Of a stretch of DNA of 64,000 bases, positions 21,181 to 32,978 are shown one piece after another. Positions within the stretch are counted from its first letter, which is position 1; each line of letters opens with the position of its first letter. The stretch comes from Ciona savignyi. Taxonomy: Eukaryota; Chordata; Ascidiacea; Phlebobranchia; Cionidae. A program made the position numbers and the translations under genes. Under the pieces are notes generated by a model that was not told the origin of the DNA, made no database searches, and saw nothing but the letters and a program-made list of their open reading frames with translations. The DNA lies in the NCBI GenBank assembly GCA_000149265.1, contig CH002829.1, positions 142,850 through 206,849 of the forward strand. Direction: 5' to 3'.

Positions 21181-21815
21181 CGACTGTTCGTTTTGCCGTC
21201 TTTCCCGTTGCTGTATCGTGATTATATTCGTTTGCCATTTTTAAAAACTCGGGCAAAACATGAATAAACTAAACTAAAATTTATTTATAACTCCATGGGA
21301 ATGGCCAATCACACATTTTGAGCTCAATTGGCGTCCATTGTACGTGGAACAGAGAAATGATTTATTTCCTGCATAGTCGGCGCCCGTGCCGTAAGTACTT
21401 TGTCCTTTATTGGTATATACTCAGAAACTCATCCGTTTCTGCTTGCAATAAAAAAACTATAAATATATATATATATATATATATTCAGTCAGCTAAGGAT
21501 TTGTTCTTGAACTAATATACTTACTTTGGTGAGGTTATAATGTTGGTTGCGGCCACAGACTGCCATGGGCTTTATTTAAATAACAGTATCCTAAAACAGG
21601 ATCTACAAGGTATGCATAGTTGGACCGCGGTAAGTTTAGCAGTTTAAAAAATGAAAACATTGGCCATGCGTTGTAAATTTTCAGGTGAACCAACTGACAA
21701 GGTTTACATTGTTTGTTTTATTTAAACCACTGCATCATTATTCTGTTAAAGCGGATACGTAAACTGATATTTATCTTGCAAATTGTTACACGTTACAGCG
21801 TTGAAGATTGTCTCT
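21181..21815. other. Upstream region of tyrosinase-like gene 1
   Basis: Colinear with 47013-47681 in unit 2. Contains an (AT)n tract at 21462-21483 (also AT-rich but different in unit 2). AG at 21797-21798, in TTACACGTTACAG, lies 17 bases before the ATG and is conserved in unit 2 (47663-47664). It could be a 5'-UTR splice acceptor or a spliced-leader acceptor. No TATA box is evident. Confidence 0.4.
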
Positions 21816-24800
21816 ATGTATAAAATGGACGTCTTGCGCATCTGTTTCTTCGTTTTGATGATGTCATTAGTGCCTTTTACCAAGCCGGAGGGTAAGATAA
21901 TAGTAAAATTTCGGGCTCATTGTTTGAATGTTAAAACTCGCCCATATAAAAAGTGAACAACAAGTTTAAAAAATATAACGACAAATATTTATAAAAGTAC
22001 CTGTCAGTTGTTTGATTTTGTGTATATTTGTAATGTAATGTAAAAATCGGCGAAATTCCAAAAAGAAATATACACACAAGCCATCAGTTATGCTTTCCCA
22101 CGACTAACGCACATAGCTACAATCTATCAATGGCCATGGTAACCGGGCTATTCTATTTCCTTTGTCTAAAGTCGTATAAATCAATTTATTGTATTACCGG
22201 AAAGATTTTGGTAGCACAACTAGCTGTATGAGCGAGGCACATAATGGATATTGCCCAATATTAAGAAATGAATAAATAAAGAAATAAAGAAATGTATTAA
22301 ACATATAGAGAACTAGAGAGTATCAACCACGTGTAAGCCACCACTATTTGTAAAACACATTTTGTATGCTATATATCCTTGCTACAAAGTCCCTAACCAC
22401 AATTTGTATTTTATACACCGAGTTTGTAGTTTGTTTCTGCGAGCATAAATGGGTCCCTGAGGTAACAATCTTGTTATCCATGTTTATGTTATCTAACAAT
22501 TCTTAAATGCACTTACATTTTATCAAATCGATTAAAAATGAAGCAGCCGTTCTAGCGCTATACCCCCAAATACTCTATTTTAAAACAAAATACCGTTTTG
22601 GTTTTTAATATTTCCGGGGATTTCCCCTGGATTTATCACCCAAAATTATGAATTTTGCACATCTTAACCATATTGTCTAATAAATCACAATTTTTATTAA
22701 GATTTTATTACTCTTTTTGGTAGATGTCGGGCGACATGGCATGCCCGGCCTAATTATGATTTCAGGACAAAATCTTATTTTTTAGGGTATTTCCCTATAT
22801 AGTTTTTAAATGTTAAATCAGTGGCTAAAACACTTACATTTGAACAAATCACTTACATCCCACCAAAATTAAAATTGTACCAGTCGTTCAAGGTGATGCC
22901 CCCAAAAGCTATTTTATTTAGAAAAAACTATCGTTTTGGTTTTTAGCGTCCCAGAATCTAGACCATGTTATCTAACAAATAACAAAGTTTTATTGCGTTC
23001 CAATATTTCTTCTGGTAGATGCCGGGGCGACATGCCATGCCTGTCAAGAGTTTGACGGAAAAAAAGAAAACAAAAACGGACAAAAACAATATGTGTCCCA
23101 TTTTTCCATATGGGACTCATAAATACTAGAAGGAAATGTAGCGTACCTAGAACGTATGTGATTCTTCCTGTGTTTACCCTTCTTCAAGTTGGATTCAAAT
23201 TAACGCTTTAAAAAATACATTTAATATCCATTTATACAGGTCAATACAAGAACGGTTCTATAGTGTTTTCTGATGATAAATTAATACCGAGTGAAGATTT
23301 AGTGGCTTTTGACAGAGTTCCACTCAACACGGCCCTTTATTCGTACCTATACAGTAACTGCAGCGGTAAGTGTGTATTGTTAAAACCATTTTGACAACAT
23401 GTTCTGATCGGACTTTGATTAAATACCTGTATCGGTAAGATTAAGCTATGTCGCAAGTACTTACTATATCCAGGGCATAAAAGAAACTAATTATTTATTA
23501 AACACACCAAAATACTGTGTGGGTTGGGTTGCACGAGGTGATTTGACGATCACCCATGTTTACTAACAGCTTTCTTCCACAGACGAGGATAAATAACAGT
23601 ATCCTCAAAGAAACATAAACATGAATTATCGCAATGTATTCAAGTCCATGGGACTCATGGCGGGTTTAAAACTTACACCGTTCAAAATATAATTAAAAAG
23701 AAATGGTATTTTGCAAATATTACGTACAATTTTGTTAAATTTAAAAGAAAACAATTTTATTATAAAATGTGTATATACATGTATTTTTGTACCATTTCTT
23801 AAACTTGTTTTTAAACTTGCATAGAGCCACAGCATAATGCTTATTAGGTCATGTTGCTCACAATCATTATAGGTTCCCTTCACTACGAAAGAACGCATTT
23901 TGATTTTACCTTCTATTTTTAGTTTACTTCATAACGGCGATTATTCTTTAGCAGCCAATATTTGGGGAACCAGTTCACTGAAATTGTTAAAAAAAGTTGA
24001 AGATAAATAAACTAAACGAAGAAAAAAACAATTGAACTCTGTATATACCCCGATTTACCACATGAATCCCCTAAAATATAAAATTAATTAGCAAATAGAA
24101 TACACTATAACCACGTGAATAAAACATCTAAAAAATGTTAAGCTACCACAAATTAATGGTTAATTTCAATGTCAAGAAAAAAGATCCGGAAAAAAGAAAA
24201 GAGACCCCTGACCTACCAAAAACATTTCCGATAAATCCCCCAAAACTTAATCGCATGCAAAACAGTAATAGGTTGTCTTTAACGCCTTATAATAGCAGGA
24301 ATAAAACAATAAATAGAACCTTTCAGAGGTTTTAGATATATTATGTATTAGATATACCGTAACAAAAAATAGTGTTGGTTAACGTGGTTGACACTTTCTA
24401 GTTTTGATCTAAATTTACAGCCGACAGTTCCTGTTTCTATTTAAACTGCCAACATGGAAAGGTCTACAACGTTTCGACGGGCTGTTGTGCTTGTACTTGC
24501 AGGCGCGGGTATATCGTGTCCAGTAACAAGCGATCATGTGTGAAAGGTGATTAACAAATATTTTTTTTTCAAATATTTCCTTCCTTTACTCCCAGTGGTG
24601 CAATCAAGCCGAACTTTTGTAAACCTGTATAACGACATAATTCATGTACGAGTCTGACCTCTTTTGTTCCAAGACCAGAGCTTATGTCCGCTGGAGCTTT
24701 AAAAAGATAGGTATACATGTTAGATATATTAAGGGTCAGACCATTACTTAAAGGTTGGAATCTATAGAAGCGGCTTAAGTCCATTTTGTCATTGGGCAAT

Positions 24801-27800
24801 GCATTTTTCCACACACAGGAACAAACATTTGCAATAAATCTCATCCAATCTTCCACGTTTACAGCCACATTCGGGGCATGGTCGAGTTGGAGTGAATGCA
24901 TCAAATCGGACTGGGGAGGAGTGCAGCACAGAGAACGACTTTGTAAGACAAGGCTAGGCAGGCCAGCCAACAACCGATGTATAGGAGCCGGAAGCCAATC
25001 AAGATCCTGCTCCGAAGTCCTCAGACGTAAGTTTCTAACATTGTTGTTGCCGGTTTTTGTTTAATTATATAATTGAAATATTTTCGTGCATTAACATATC
25101 TTAGGCCGGAACCGTTTAAAAAACTATTTGGGTTATTTCTTTGCGTTTTAATGTGGCTTTAAGATACGATCAGGAATTTTAATTTTTTTTTTGCGCTGGT
25201 GAATTCTTTAGTTCGTTATCTTTTGACGGGATTGTTCGAAACTGATTGTTATCTAGTAAATTATTTTCTTGGGAGAGGCACTTAGCTGAGCCTCAATTAA
25301 CAAACGCACCTATGAGAGTCGAGACAGCGTGTAGGATAGTGCAAATCGCATCAGGTGTTGTAACAGACTTACCTGGGGCATACAAGGAACAATCAACTAC
25401 AATAGGCAAGCGGCTTGCAACGGCTCACTACGGAGAATAGGAAGTTGATTCATTGATTTTTTTCACCTGCTAAGTTTCGAATCCATGATCGTCTTGTCAC
25501 TAAGACAAATTTTATATCGAAATCTCTGTCTAGCGGTAGCGTAAACCATTTGGCCATTAACAGTACAACCCACAGAAAAACAATTCTTGTGAGAAGTAGG
25601 TAGGATTCCCACATACTATATACTTATCATTGCACTGTCAGTACTAATTTTCATTTATCTATCAAACATTTACAGCTTTTCGCATTCGTAAAAACATTCG
25701 ATCACTCTCCAATGAAGACTTGCATGACCTCATCCAAGGATTCACCAAGTTCAAAAACGATAATTCCCTTTTTGGCTTCATGGTAAGTTAGCAGGCGAGA
25801 TTGCGGGATTAAAACCAACTTATAGTTTCTCGGGTCTATTTTAGGGATAAGGCACGTAGCGAATGTTTTTTGATCCGAAACGACAATGCTTTTTAAAATT
25901 ATACCAACAATACGTATAACATAGCCTACTGTAAGAGCTTTGGAAATACAACAGTGGATACGTTGTTTTTATTACAATATTTCTTATAGGGGAAGAGTGG
26001 GTAAAATGGGCCCTTTAGTTGCAAATCGGATTTTTTACTGATATAAAGCCCGCTGGACTTAAGTTTTTCATGTGGTGTCACCTAATACCAAAGTCTTCAC
26101 ACATAACATGTTAACTTTCTAATAATTTTTGTTAAATATATTTTATCAACAAAGAAAAATATTTCGTTAGTGGCCCATTTTAGACAAGGGTGTAGTCTAA
26201 AATGGGCCCCGGCCCGTTTTCGACATTAACATTTCGCCAGATAACAGTATCCATATTCGCTTCCCATATAAACAATGTTATTACTTTTCTTTTTATGATG
26301 TAGTTTTTTTTTTAATTTAACACTTTGGATTACAGCAATTACTTTTTATTTAATACCCAGTTACTAGTATACTAATGCAATAACACCTTGCTACTTTAGT
26401 GGAAGCATAACTATCAATTCATGTTATTAATAGCATTTAGAAAACCCGTTTAGTTTATTGTGAAACACATAATATGACGGTTAGTGCTAAGTCTAGCCCT
26501 TTAGTACTGTTAATGCTAAGTCTAGCCCCGTTAGTTACCAAATGAACACAGGGGGCCCATATTAGACAGGTGCCAACATACGACTTAAAATCTCTATAAA
26601 AAAAAATTAAAAAAAGAAGTTTTATTTCTACCAGTGAAAGTAGGTCTAGGCTATATAGTTCTATTTAACTACAGTAAAATTTATTTTAGTATTTGATCTT
26701 TTCTATTATTTATTAGCAGAAAACAAAAATTGCAAATTTAGATTCAGACCTTCTCAAACCGAAATAGATACAGAAAACATTGAGTTTGTCGATTTCACGC
26801 TCAAACTTCGGTTTGGAGATTCCATAATTTGATATACTGACACTGGTTTTTGCAGCAAATTTTTATTCTTCAAAATATATTGAAAATTGGAGGGGGCCCA
26901 TTTTACCCACGTGGCCCATTTTACCCACTTTTCCCCTATAGGACGCGTGCAACATAAGTCTCCCCATCTCCTAATACAAAATGACCTCACAAAAAGCGCC
27001 ATTACTTAATGTTTATAAAAGGAAGCTTTTTAAAAATTCAGGCTAAGATTTTGCGATGTGAAAAGATCGCCCCCTAAAAGAATTTTGCTTAAAACATTCG
27101 ACACACCGTGCACTGTAAACTTTTTTAACAGAACAGCCAGCATATGCACAATCTTTATTTTAAAAAGCTTTTCTTCACTATTACAAAAATGCACAAACAC
27201 ATGGTTACCTAAATACCATGGTTACATTACAGATCGATCACGCATAGAAATCAATTTAATTAGTTGTACGCCATATAAAACGTCATTACGTAAATGTGCG
27301 TGTTGTATCAAGTGGAATTACAGTTTAAGCGAAAGCTATACTTATGGGTCGGTGAAATATCGAAGGAGTGTATTCCCTTAAAGTCGGTAGCAATGTGTTC
27401 GAACTATTAGTTTAATAAAACAAGGTAACTAGGCTTTGACTTACCTCTTTACTCCCAGAGCTTGGCCAAGTGGCACGGGTGGCCGTACAGGTGTCCATGG
27501 TACAGTCATGGTATCAAAGGACACAAGAACGGACACTGCAGCTGGCACCATCATCCGATGTTCCTGGCATGGCACCGGCTGATGGTGGTACAACTGGAAA
27601 TGGGTTCGTATGTCGCAAAATGTGTCAGTGGATATGTCAAATGCAGATTACAGGACTTTGGACATACAATACAACCTTTTGTTTTACCATACGTTTCAAA
27701 AATATCTCTAACACCACAACAGGTCTGTGTTGAGACAGCGTTTTATGATAAAATACGTATACATTACAAAGATTGTAAGGCCTACGAATCATCGAACAAC

Positions 27801-30800
27801 GGCAGGTTATTGCTTCACTTCCCCATAGTACAGGCTTATCCAACCTATGTTGCACTGTTTCAATCTTTTTTTTCCATAATTACCATGATTTTTATAAATT
27901 TAGTTTGATATACCTCATTTCTATTTAAATACTTTTATGCTAGGAATATCTCGCCATATGAAAAATAAGACCCTTGGCATACCATACTGGGATTGGTTGG
28001 ATCCTACGTACAAAGATATTCCAGAATTGGTCAAGAACCGGACCATTCTTGATCCAGTATTAAAGAAATATGTTACTAATCCGTTCTTCAGGACTTACAT
28101 ACCAAGCCATACCCCAGTACACAATAAAACATTGTGAGTTTTTAACCAACTTTATGGTTATCGTTGTTACTATATAACCTTTACCCTATCTTCATATGTA
28201 AAATGGACACATATTGTTTTTGTCCGATATTTTTCTTTTTACTTGTCAAACGCTTTGACAGGGGTGTTTTGTATGTCCGAAAACTTTTACAAGGAGCTTT
28301 CAAATTGAAAATTTTTCAAATGTAATAACTAACATGACTAATATATGTAAAAACCTAAAATTTAAAGTTTAAAAGATGAAATTGGGTAAGTAGACTACAT
28401 TTTATGTCGAGCGCATGACAGGCGATTTTTTAATTTGAAGTAATATTTTACTTTTAAATTAAGTTTTAACGGTACACATATAAAAATTATTTGGTAACTT
28501 AGTGAACCATTAGTTTATGTCCACAGAAACAAATATGTTACGATCGGCTTTAAACATTCCGCACGTTATGTATATATATATAAATAGTACGGTTTGGATA
28601 TGCAAGATAAAACAAAAGTATATACTTTTTAAACTAGACAGTGTCAACCACGATTAAACCACCACTATTTTCTCCTGTTTTTCGCCATTTAAAAAAAATG
28701 GTAAAAAAATTAAAATCTCTGTTATCCATTTTAAATCCAATCAATACTTGGTAACACCAGCAGATTTAACTCGATTGGACATTTTCTTTTTTTATTATAC
28801 AAAGCGTAAATTTTAGGTTCATTAACTCAGGGACCCTTTTGTTTTTTTCTTGCAGAAACAAATTATTTAAAACGTCTATAAAATATGGCACATATTGTTA
28901 AAACCCTGCTCCTTGTTCTATCGGCCAATCGTGAGACCTGTCTGCATTCAACTATGTAGAACACTCAATTAAGAGTTTTAATTAAATATTAATAAAAACT
29001 ATGACACGAGTTAACCAGTATTCGCTTGCGGTATTCAATAATACTTAGCGTTCTAAATATAATAAAAATATACAGCGTACTCGATATGCAATACCCAATA
29101 AAAAACTATACGACTTTCAAGAACTGCCCTTTTTATACCATTCAGAACAAAAAAAAGCGTAAGATAAATATTAATATCATACCTTACGTAGATATAATTA
29201 CCGTGCTGTGGAACCAAAGGGCTACAGAAAGCAAATACTGATGACCAAGAATATAATTGAAGCCTTGATAATGCCGACATTTGAGAAGTTTGACAAAACT
29301 GAAGTTAATTCCCACGACCAGGTAATCTGTTTCACTATAGTTATTTTTTTCTTTAGGATTTTATCTCAGATATTTATTAACCTAGTACATAAGCTACAAC
29401 GTAATATGGGTCAAAAGCAAGAATAAATACAATGCATGATCTGTAAAGTGTTTATTGGATATTTGAATCATATTATAGTTGTACAAGGTGTTTACGACCT
29501 AGTTTCGTTTGGCTACTTTTTTACATTTAAGTAAAATGGCGCAATTATTTAAAGTTAAGTAGTCAGTATAAAACGGCAAAACTACAGTAGTGAAACAGGT
29601 TAGTGAATACCCATGGCTTAAGGAAAAAAACTGACCTGGTCGTTAAACATCACAACATTCACACAAAAAGTTGCGAAAGAAAATTTTAAATCAAAAACAA
29701 AACTAGAGAGTGTCAACCACGTGTGAGCCAACATTATTTTTAAAACCCTTGTTGAATGTACACTATATTTTTCTACATGTAAAAACGATCAGATTCCCTG
29801 ACTACCTCATCACCCTTGGTGTATCGTATACAAGGTGAACAACGCATTCCCGAGTTACCAATCTTAACTTGATCTATATTTTCCAAATAAACCTAAGAAG
29901 TGACATGGTTACTTAACACCCCATGGAAGCCTATATCTGTATATCATACACGAAGAGTACAACGGTTGTCACAAGCGTTACGTAAAAAAACAAGCAAAAT
30001 CAAAATGTGTTCACTGTGAAATTAAAGGGAATCTATAATTAGCTAGCTTTATCTCGCGCGGCTTGTCCAGAATTGTTACATTGTGTAGATAAATATTTAT
30101 TGCTGTCCGTTTTAAAGGCCCAGTGGTTTTACTGGACCAAAGCAATGTAAACATATTCGGGATAAACACATTAATGTGAATTAAAAGTTGATGTCGTGCT
30201 GACTACGTTTAGTGTTAAACTAGAAAAACAAGAGTCTCTTTTTATGCTGCTAATGTTTTCATATTGTAATAAAATTCTAACGCCATTAGTTTTAACTAAA
30301 TAGTTAAATCGATTCTATGTGAGGTTGCATTACACTGACATAACAATCATATGATTCAGATACACGGTTGCATGTGTGTTGCCACAAAAGAGTCAAAAGT
30401 AACAAAGGCAGACTGCTTGTACAGCATGATAAAAACCGATTTTGCTGCCTTTGATTCGACGTTCTTTCTACACCACAGTCAGGTTGACAGGATACTTGCG
30501 CTGTATCGACATACAAGGGAGTTGCTGGGAGAACAAGATTGGACAAAAGAAAGCTTTTTACAGGGCTACAAGGTTTGGTCGTTGTGCAAATTAAAAATGT
30601 AAAGTTATCACTTGTTTGCGGTGATTTGTCTTGCCGCTGATATGATAACGCCTTGTCGACAGTTGAAATGCTGTATATGGCTCAAAATCAGCGGCTATTT
30701 GCTTGATTTGGTCTACTGCGTTAATGGACTAAACAAACAACGGTACCAATGTGTAAACCAGCTGCACAACACAGTGTAACAACAATGCTATCTTTCTGTT

Positions 30801-31534
30801 TGCGGACACAAAGTGTTCTGACGATCATCAGTTTTACATTGCCTTTCAATCCCCCGCGTGGACAATGAGTTCAACACTGTTTAATTTTTAAACTCTTAAA
30901 TACAATAGCTTGGACAATTTGACTGCGGATATGAGGTAGGATAACATATTTTATTTCTCCGAATGAAAAAACGAAGACGAGCAATTATTCTCATAGTAAT
31001 CTTCAGTTTTAATTAGCGCCGACCGTTGGGTTACTGGAGCAACTGCAGCGTGTTTTACATATTTGATGCAATTAGCTTTAGTAAAACCCAATAAAATCCA
31101 CTGGGTTTAAGAGATGTTCGTTAAGTGTATTTTGTGAAATATCGGTAAATGACGCTCTTAAGAACAAAATGTTGCCGACCTCTGACTTATCACATCGACC
31201 TCAAATCCCATTCGCTAATTTTACTTATTCATGATTTTTTCATCAGGATGACGCAACGTATAACTTTACGAAACGTCCTGATATATCTGAATCATTTGAT
31301 TGGCCGATGTCCCCCTTCTGTAATGCCTCAATGAACCCGAGTTATGTCACTTTAAACAAGGGTTCATGGACGATTCGTAACTCATACTACTACCAAGAAT
31401 TGTTTGGATATAAATACGACTCATTTGACCTTGGAGGAAAATCTTGGTTGCCTTTGCTTAAAGATATCAAGGAGAGTTATAAACGTCTAAACTACGGTCT
31501 TAGAAACGCCGTTTGTGTCGGCTGTAGCGCCTGA
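21816..31534 (+). CDS. Secreted EGF-like/TSP1/tyrosinase-type copper protein, gene 1
   Basis: Ten exons: 21816-21891, 23240-23365, 24421-24546, 24865-25026, 25676-25782, 27459-27603, 27944-28133, 29192-29321, 30360-30572, 31247-31534; 520 residues. Signal peptide MYKMDVLRICFFVLMMSLV; exon 2 novel; exon 3 Cys-rich EGF-like (CQHGKVY, CCACTCRRGY); exon 4 TSP1 (WSSWSEC, RLCKTR, RCIG); exons 5-10 type-3 copper domain. CuA: WHGWPYRC and CSWHHHPMFLAWHR; CuB: SHDQIHG and FFLHHSQVDR, then IPYWDW between. All splice sites are GT-AG with phases that join in frame; the exon 6 donor (GTTCGT) is weak but forced by phase. The family oxidises phenols or carries oxygen; a secreted phenoloxidase is inferred. 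Compared with gene 2, a 1-base insertion in TACGGTCTTAGAAAC (about 31500) changes and shortens the C-terminus. Confidence 0.85.
22466..23060. repeat. Direct repeat of about 291 bp in intron 1 of gene 1
   Basis: Two diverged units share CTTACAT...ATCAAATCG-type text, GTTATCTAACAA and GGTAGATG(T/C)CGGG, with GGTAGATG at 22720 and again at 23011. Each unit ends in a GC-rich partial palindrome (GGGCGACATGGCATGCCCG). Unit 2 has the same pair in its intron 1, so the repeat predates the gene duplication. Confidence 0.6.
25471..25556 (-). repeat. tRNA-like SINE fragment in intron 4
   Basis: The reverse strand reads GGCCAAATGGTTTACGCTAC, a spacer, then CATGGATTCGAAACTTAGC, giving A-box-like and B-box-like elements. 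A degraded copy is at the equivalent place in unit 2 (51525-51594), where extra SINE-like DNA (51237-51370) lies next to it. Confidence 0.5.
25989..26936. mobile_element. Non-autonomous DNA transposon in intron 5 (948 bp)
   Basis: Ends GGGGAAGAGTGGGTAAAATG and, at the right, CCCATTTTACCCACTTTTCC followed by CC, which are near-perfect inverted repeats of about 24 bp. Flanked by TATA on both sides (25985-25988 and 26937-26940). Unit 2 is uninterrupted there (TTCTTATATAGGACGCG near 52010). The motif GGGCCCATTTTA recurs inside in both orientations. No coding sequence. The superfamily is unclear; the duplication could be TA or TATA. Confidence 0.8.
29660..30270. repeat. Intron 8 insertion carrying the dispersed CACGTG repeat
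   Basis: About 600 bp here are replaced by a short unrelated stretch in unit 2 (54525-54570). It opens with AACTAGAGAGTGTCAACCAC (29702), the shared start of the dispersed repeat seen at 22312 and 18690. The right end was not defined. Confidence 0.5.
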
Positions 31535-31916
31535 ACTTGGCGTTATATATAAAACAGCCCGGCAATTTAATTCTAACTGTACAACTGAATATGTGCCTAA
31601 TAGGTTTAAAGTGTAAGCATGTTATGAAGAAATAATTCACCATTTCTCTTTTACACAGACCCGACCATTAGTTTAGTTTGTTTATTTTTTCCCCGGAATT
31701 AGTTAATGACAAATGAAACAAAAACACGAAACAGGAACACGGAAACGGGGCTTGGGGGGCTGTGACGGTATGCAAACATTGATATATTTTTGGTAAATGG
31801 AAGGAATCTTATGCAATTACATATAATGTTTGGTCGGGAGGAAAGCGTTAATCGGAAGGTTAACAAACTGATTAACACTTGTATTAAATATAGCTTGGAT
31901 GGGGGAAAGAAACTCG
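31535..31916. other. 3' flank of gene 1, including the frame-shifted old C-terminus
   Basis: In the frame used by gene 2, coding text continues past the TGA to a TAA near 31617 (reads FVSAVAPELGVIYKTARQF and ends NRFKV), showing that the early stop is recent. The rest is AT-rich 3' flank, colinear with 56005-56290. Confidence 0.7.
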
Positions 31917-32106
31917 TGAATAAAGGGCTCTGGCGGGATGGGATAGGTGTGGGGAACGCGGGAGGTTAGGTGGGGGGGGGGGGGAGAAGGCGGGGTGCCG
32001 AGTGGGGCCGTGGGCCTTCGGGGGGGAGCGGGGAGGGGTGGGTTGTCGGAAGACGGGAGGCGTGGGGGGAGGTGTCGGGAGCCGGAGCGCGAGGGGGGGC
32101 GGGGCA
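31917..32106. other. Probable low-quality, G-rich read-end sequence
   Basis: Extremely G-rich, almost C- and T-poor, with long G homopolymers, and lacking a counterpart in unit 2. It directly abuts the N run. Reading frames across it are artefacts. Confidence 0.75.
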
Positions 32107-32978
32107 NNNNNNNNNNNNNNNNNNNNNNNNNNNNNNNNNNNNNNNNNNNNNNNNNNNNNNNNNNNNNNNNNNNNNNNNNNNNNNNNNNNNNNNNNNNNNN
32201 NNNNNNNNNNNNNNNNNNNNNNNNNNNNNNNNNNNNNNNNNNNNNNNNNNNNNNNNNNNNNNNNNNNNNNNNNNNNNNNNNNNNNNNNNNNNNNNNNNNN
32301 NNNNNNNNNNNNNNNNNNNNNNNNNNNNNNNNNNNNNNNNNNNNNNNNNNNNNNNNNNNNNNNNNNNNNNNNNNNNNNNNNNNNNNNNNNNNNNNNNNNN
32401 NNNNNNNNNNNNNNNNNNNNNNNNNNNNNNNNNNNNNNNNNNNNNNNNNNNNNNNNNNNNNNNNNNNNNNNNNNNNNNNNNNNNNNNNNNNNNNNNNNNN
32501 NNNNNNNNNNNNNNNNNNNNNNNNNNNNNNNNNNNNNNNNNNNNNNNNNNNNNNNNNNNNNNNNNNNNNNNNNNNNNNNNNNNNNNNNNNNNNNNNNNNN
32601 NNNNNNNNNNNNNNNNNNNNNNNNNNNNNNNNNNNNNNNNNNNNNNNNNNNNNNNNNNNNNNNNNNNNNNNNNNNNNNNNNNNNNNNNNNNNNNNNNNNN
32701 NNNNNNNNNNNNNNNNNNNNNNNNNNNNNNNNNNNNNNNNNNNNNNNNNNNNNNNNNNNNNNNNNNNNNNNNNNNNNNNNNNNNNNNNNNNNNNNNNNNN
32801 NNNNNNNNNNNNNNNNNNNNNNNNNNNNNNNNNNNNNNNNNNNNNNNNNNNNNNNNNNNNNNNNNNNNNNNNNNNNNNNNNNNNNNNNNNNNNNNNNNNN
32901 NNNNNNNNNNNNNNNNNNNNNNNNNNNNNNNNNNNNNNNNNNNNNNNNNNNNNNNNNNNNNNNNNNNNNNNNNNNNNN
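32107..32978. other. Assembly gap (N), probably false
   Basis: Sequence just before the G-rich stretch (TAACACTTGTATTAAATATA near 31874) and just after the gap (ATTAAATATAGCTTGATG near 32991) are the same locus. Unit 2 has it once (near 56275). The true gap is therefore probably zero or negative. Confidence 0.8.

Noticed and set aside
24569..24973. 134-codon - strand frame overlapping exon 4 of gene 1
   Set aside because: It is antisense to the TSP1 exon; the paralogous stretch in unit 2 is shortened and changed, and no domain is recognised. It is probably a shadow of the exon plus intron repeat.
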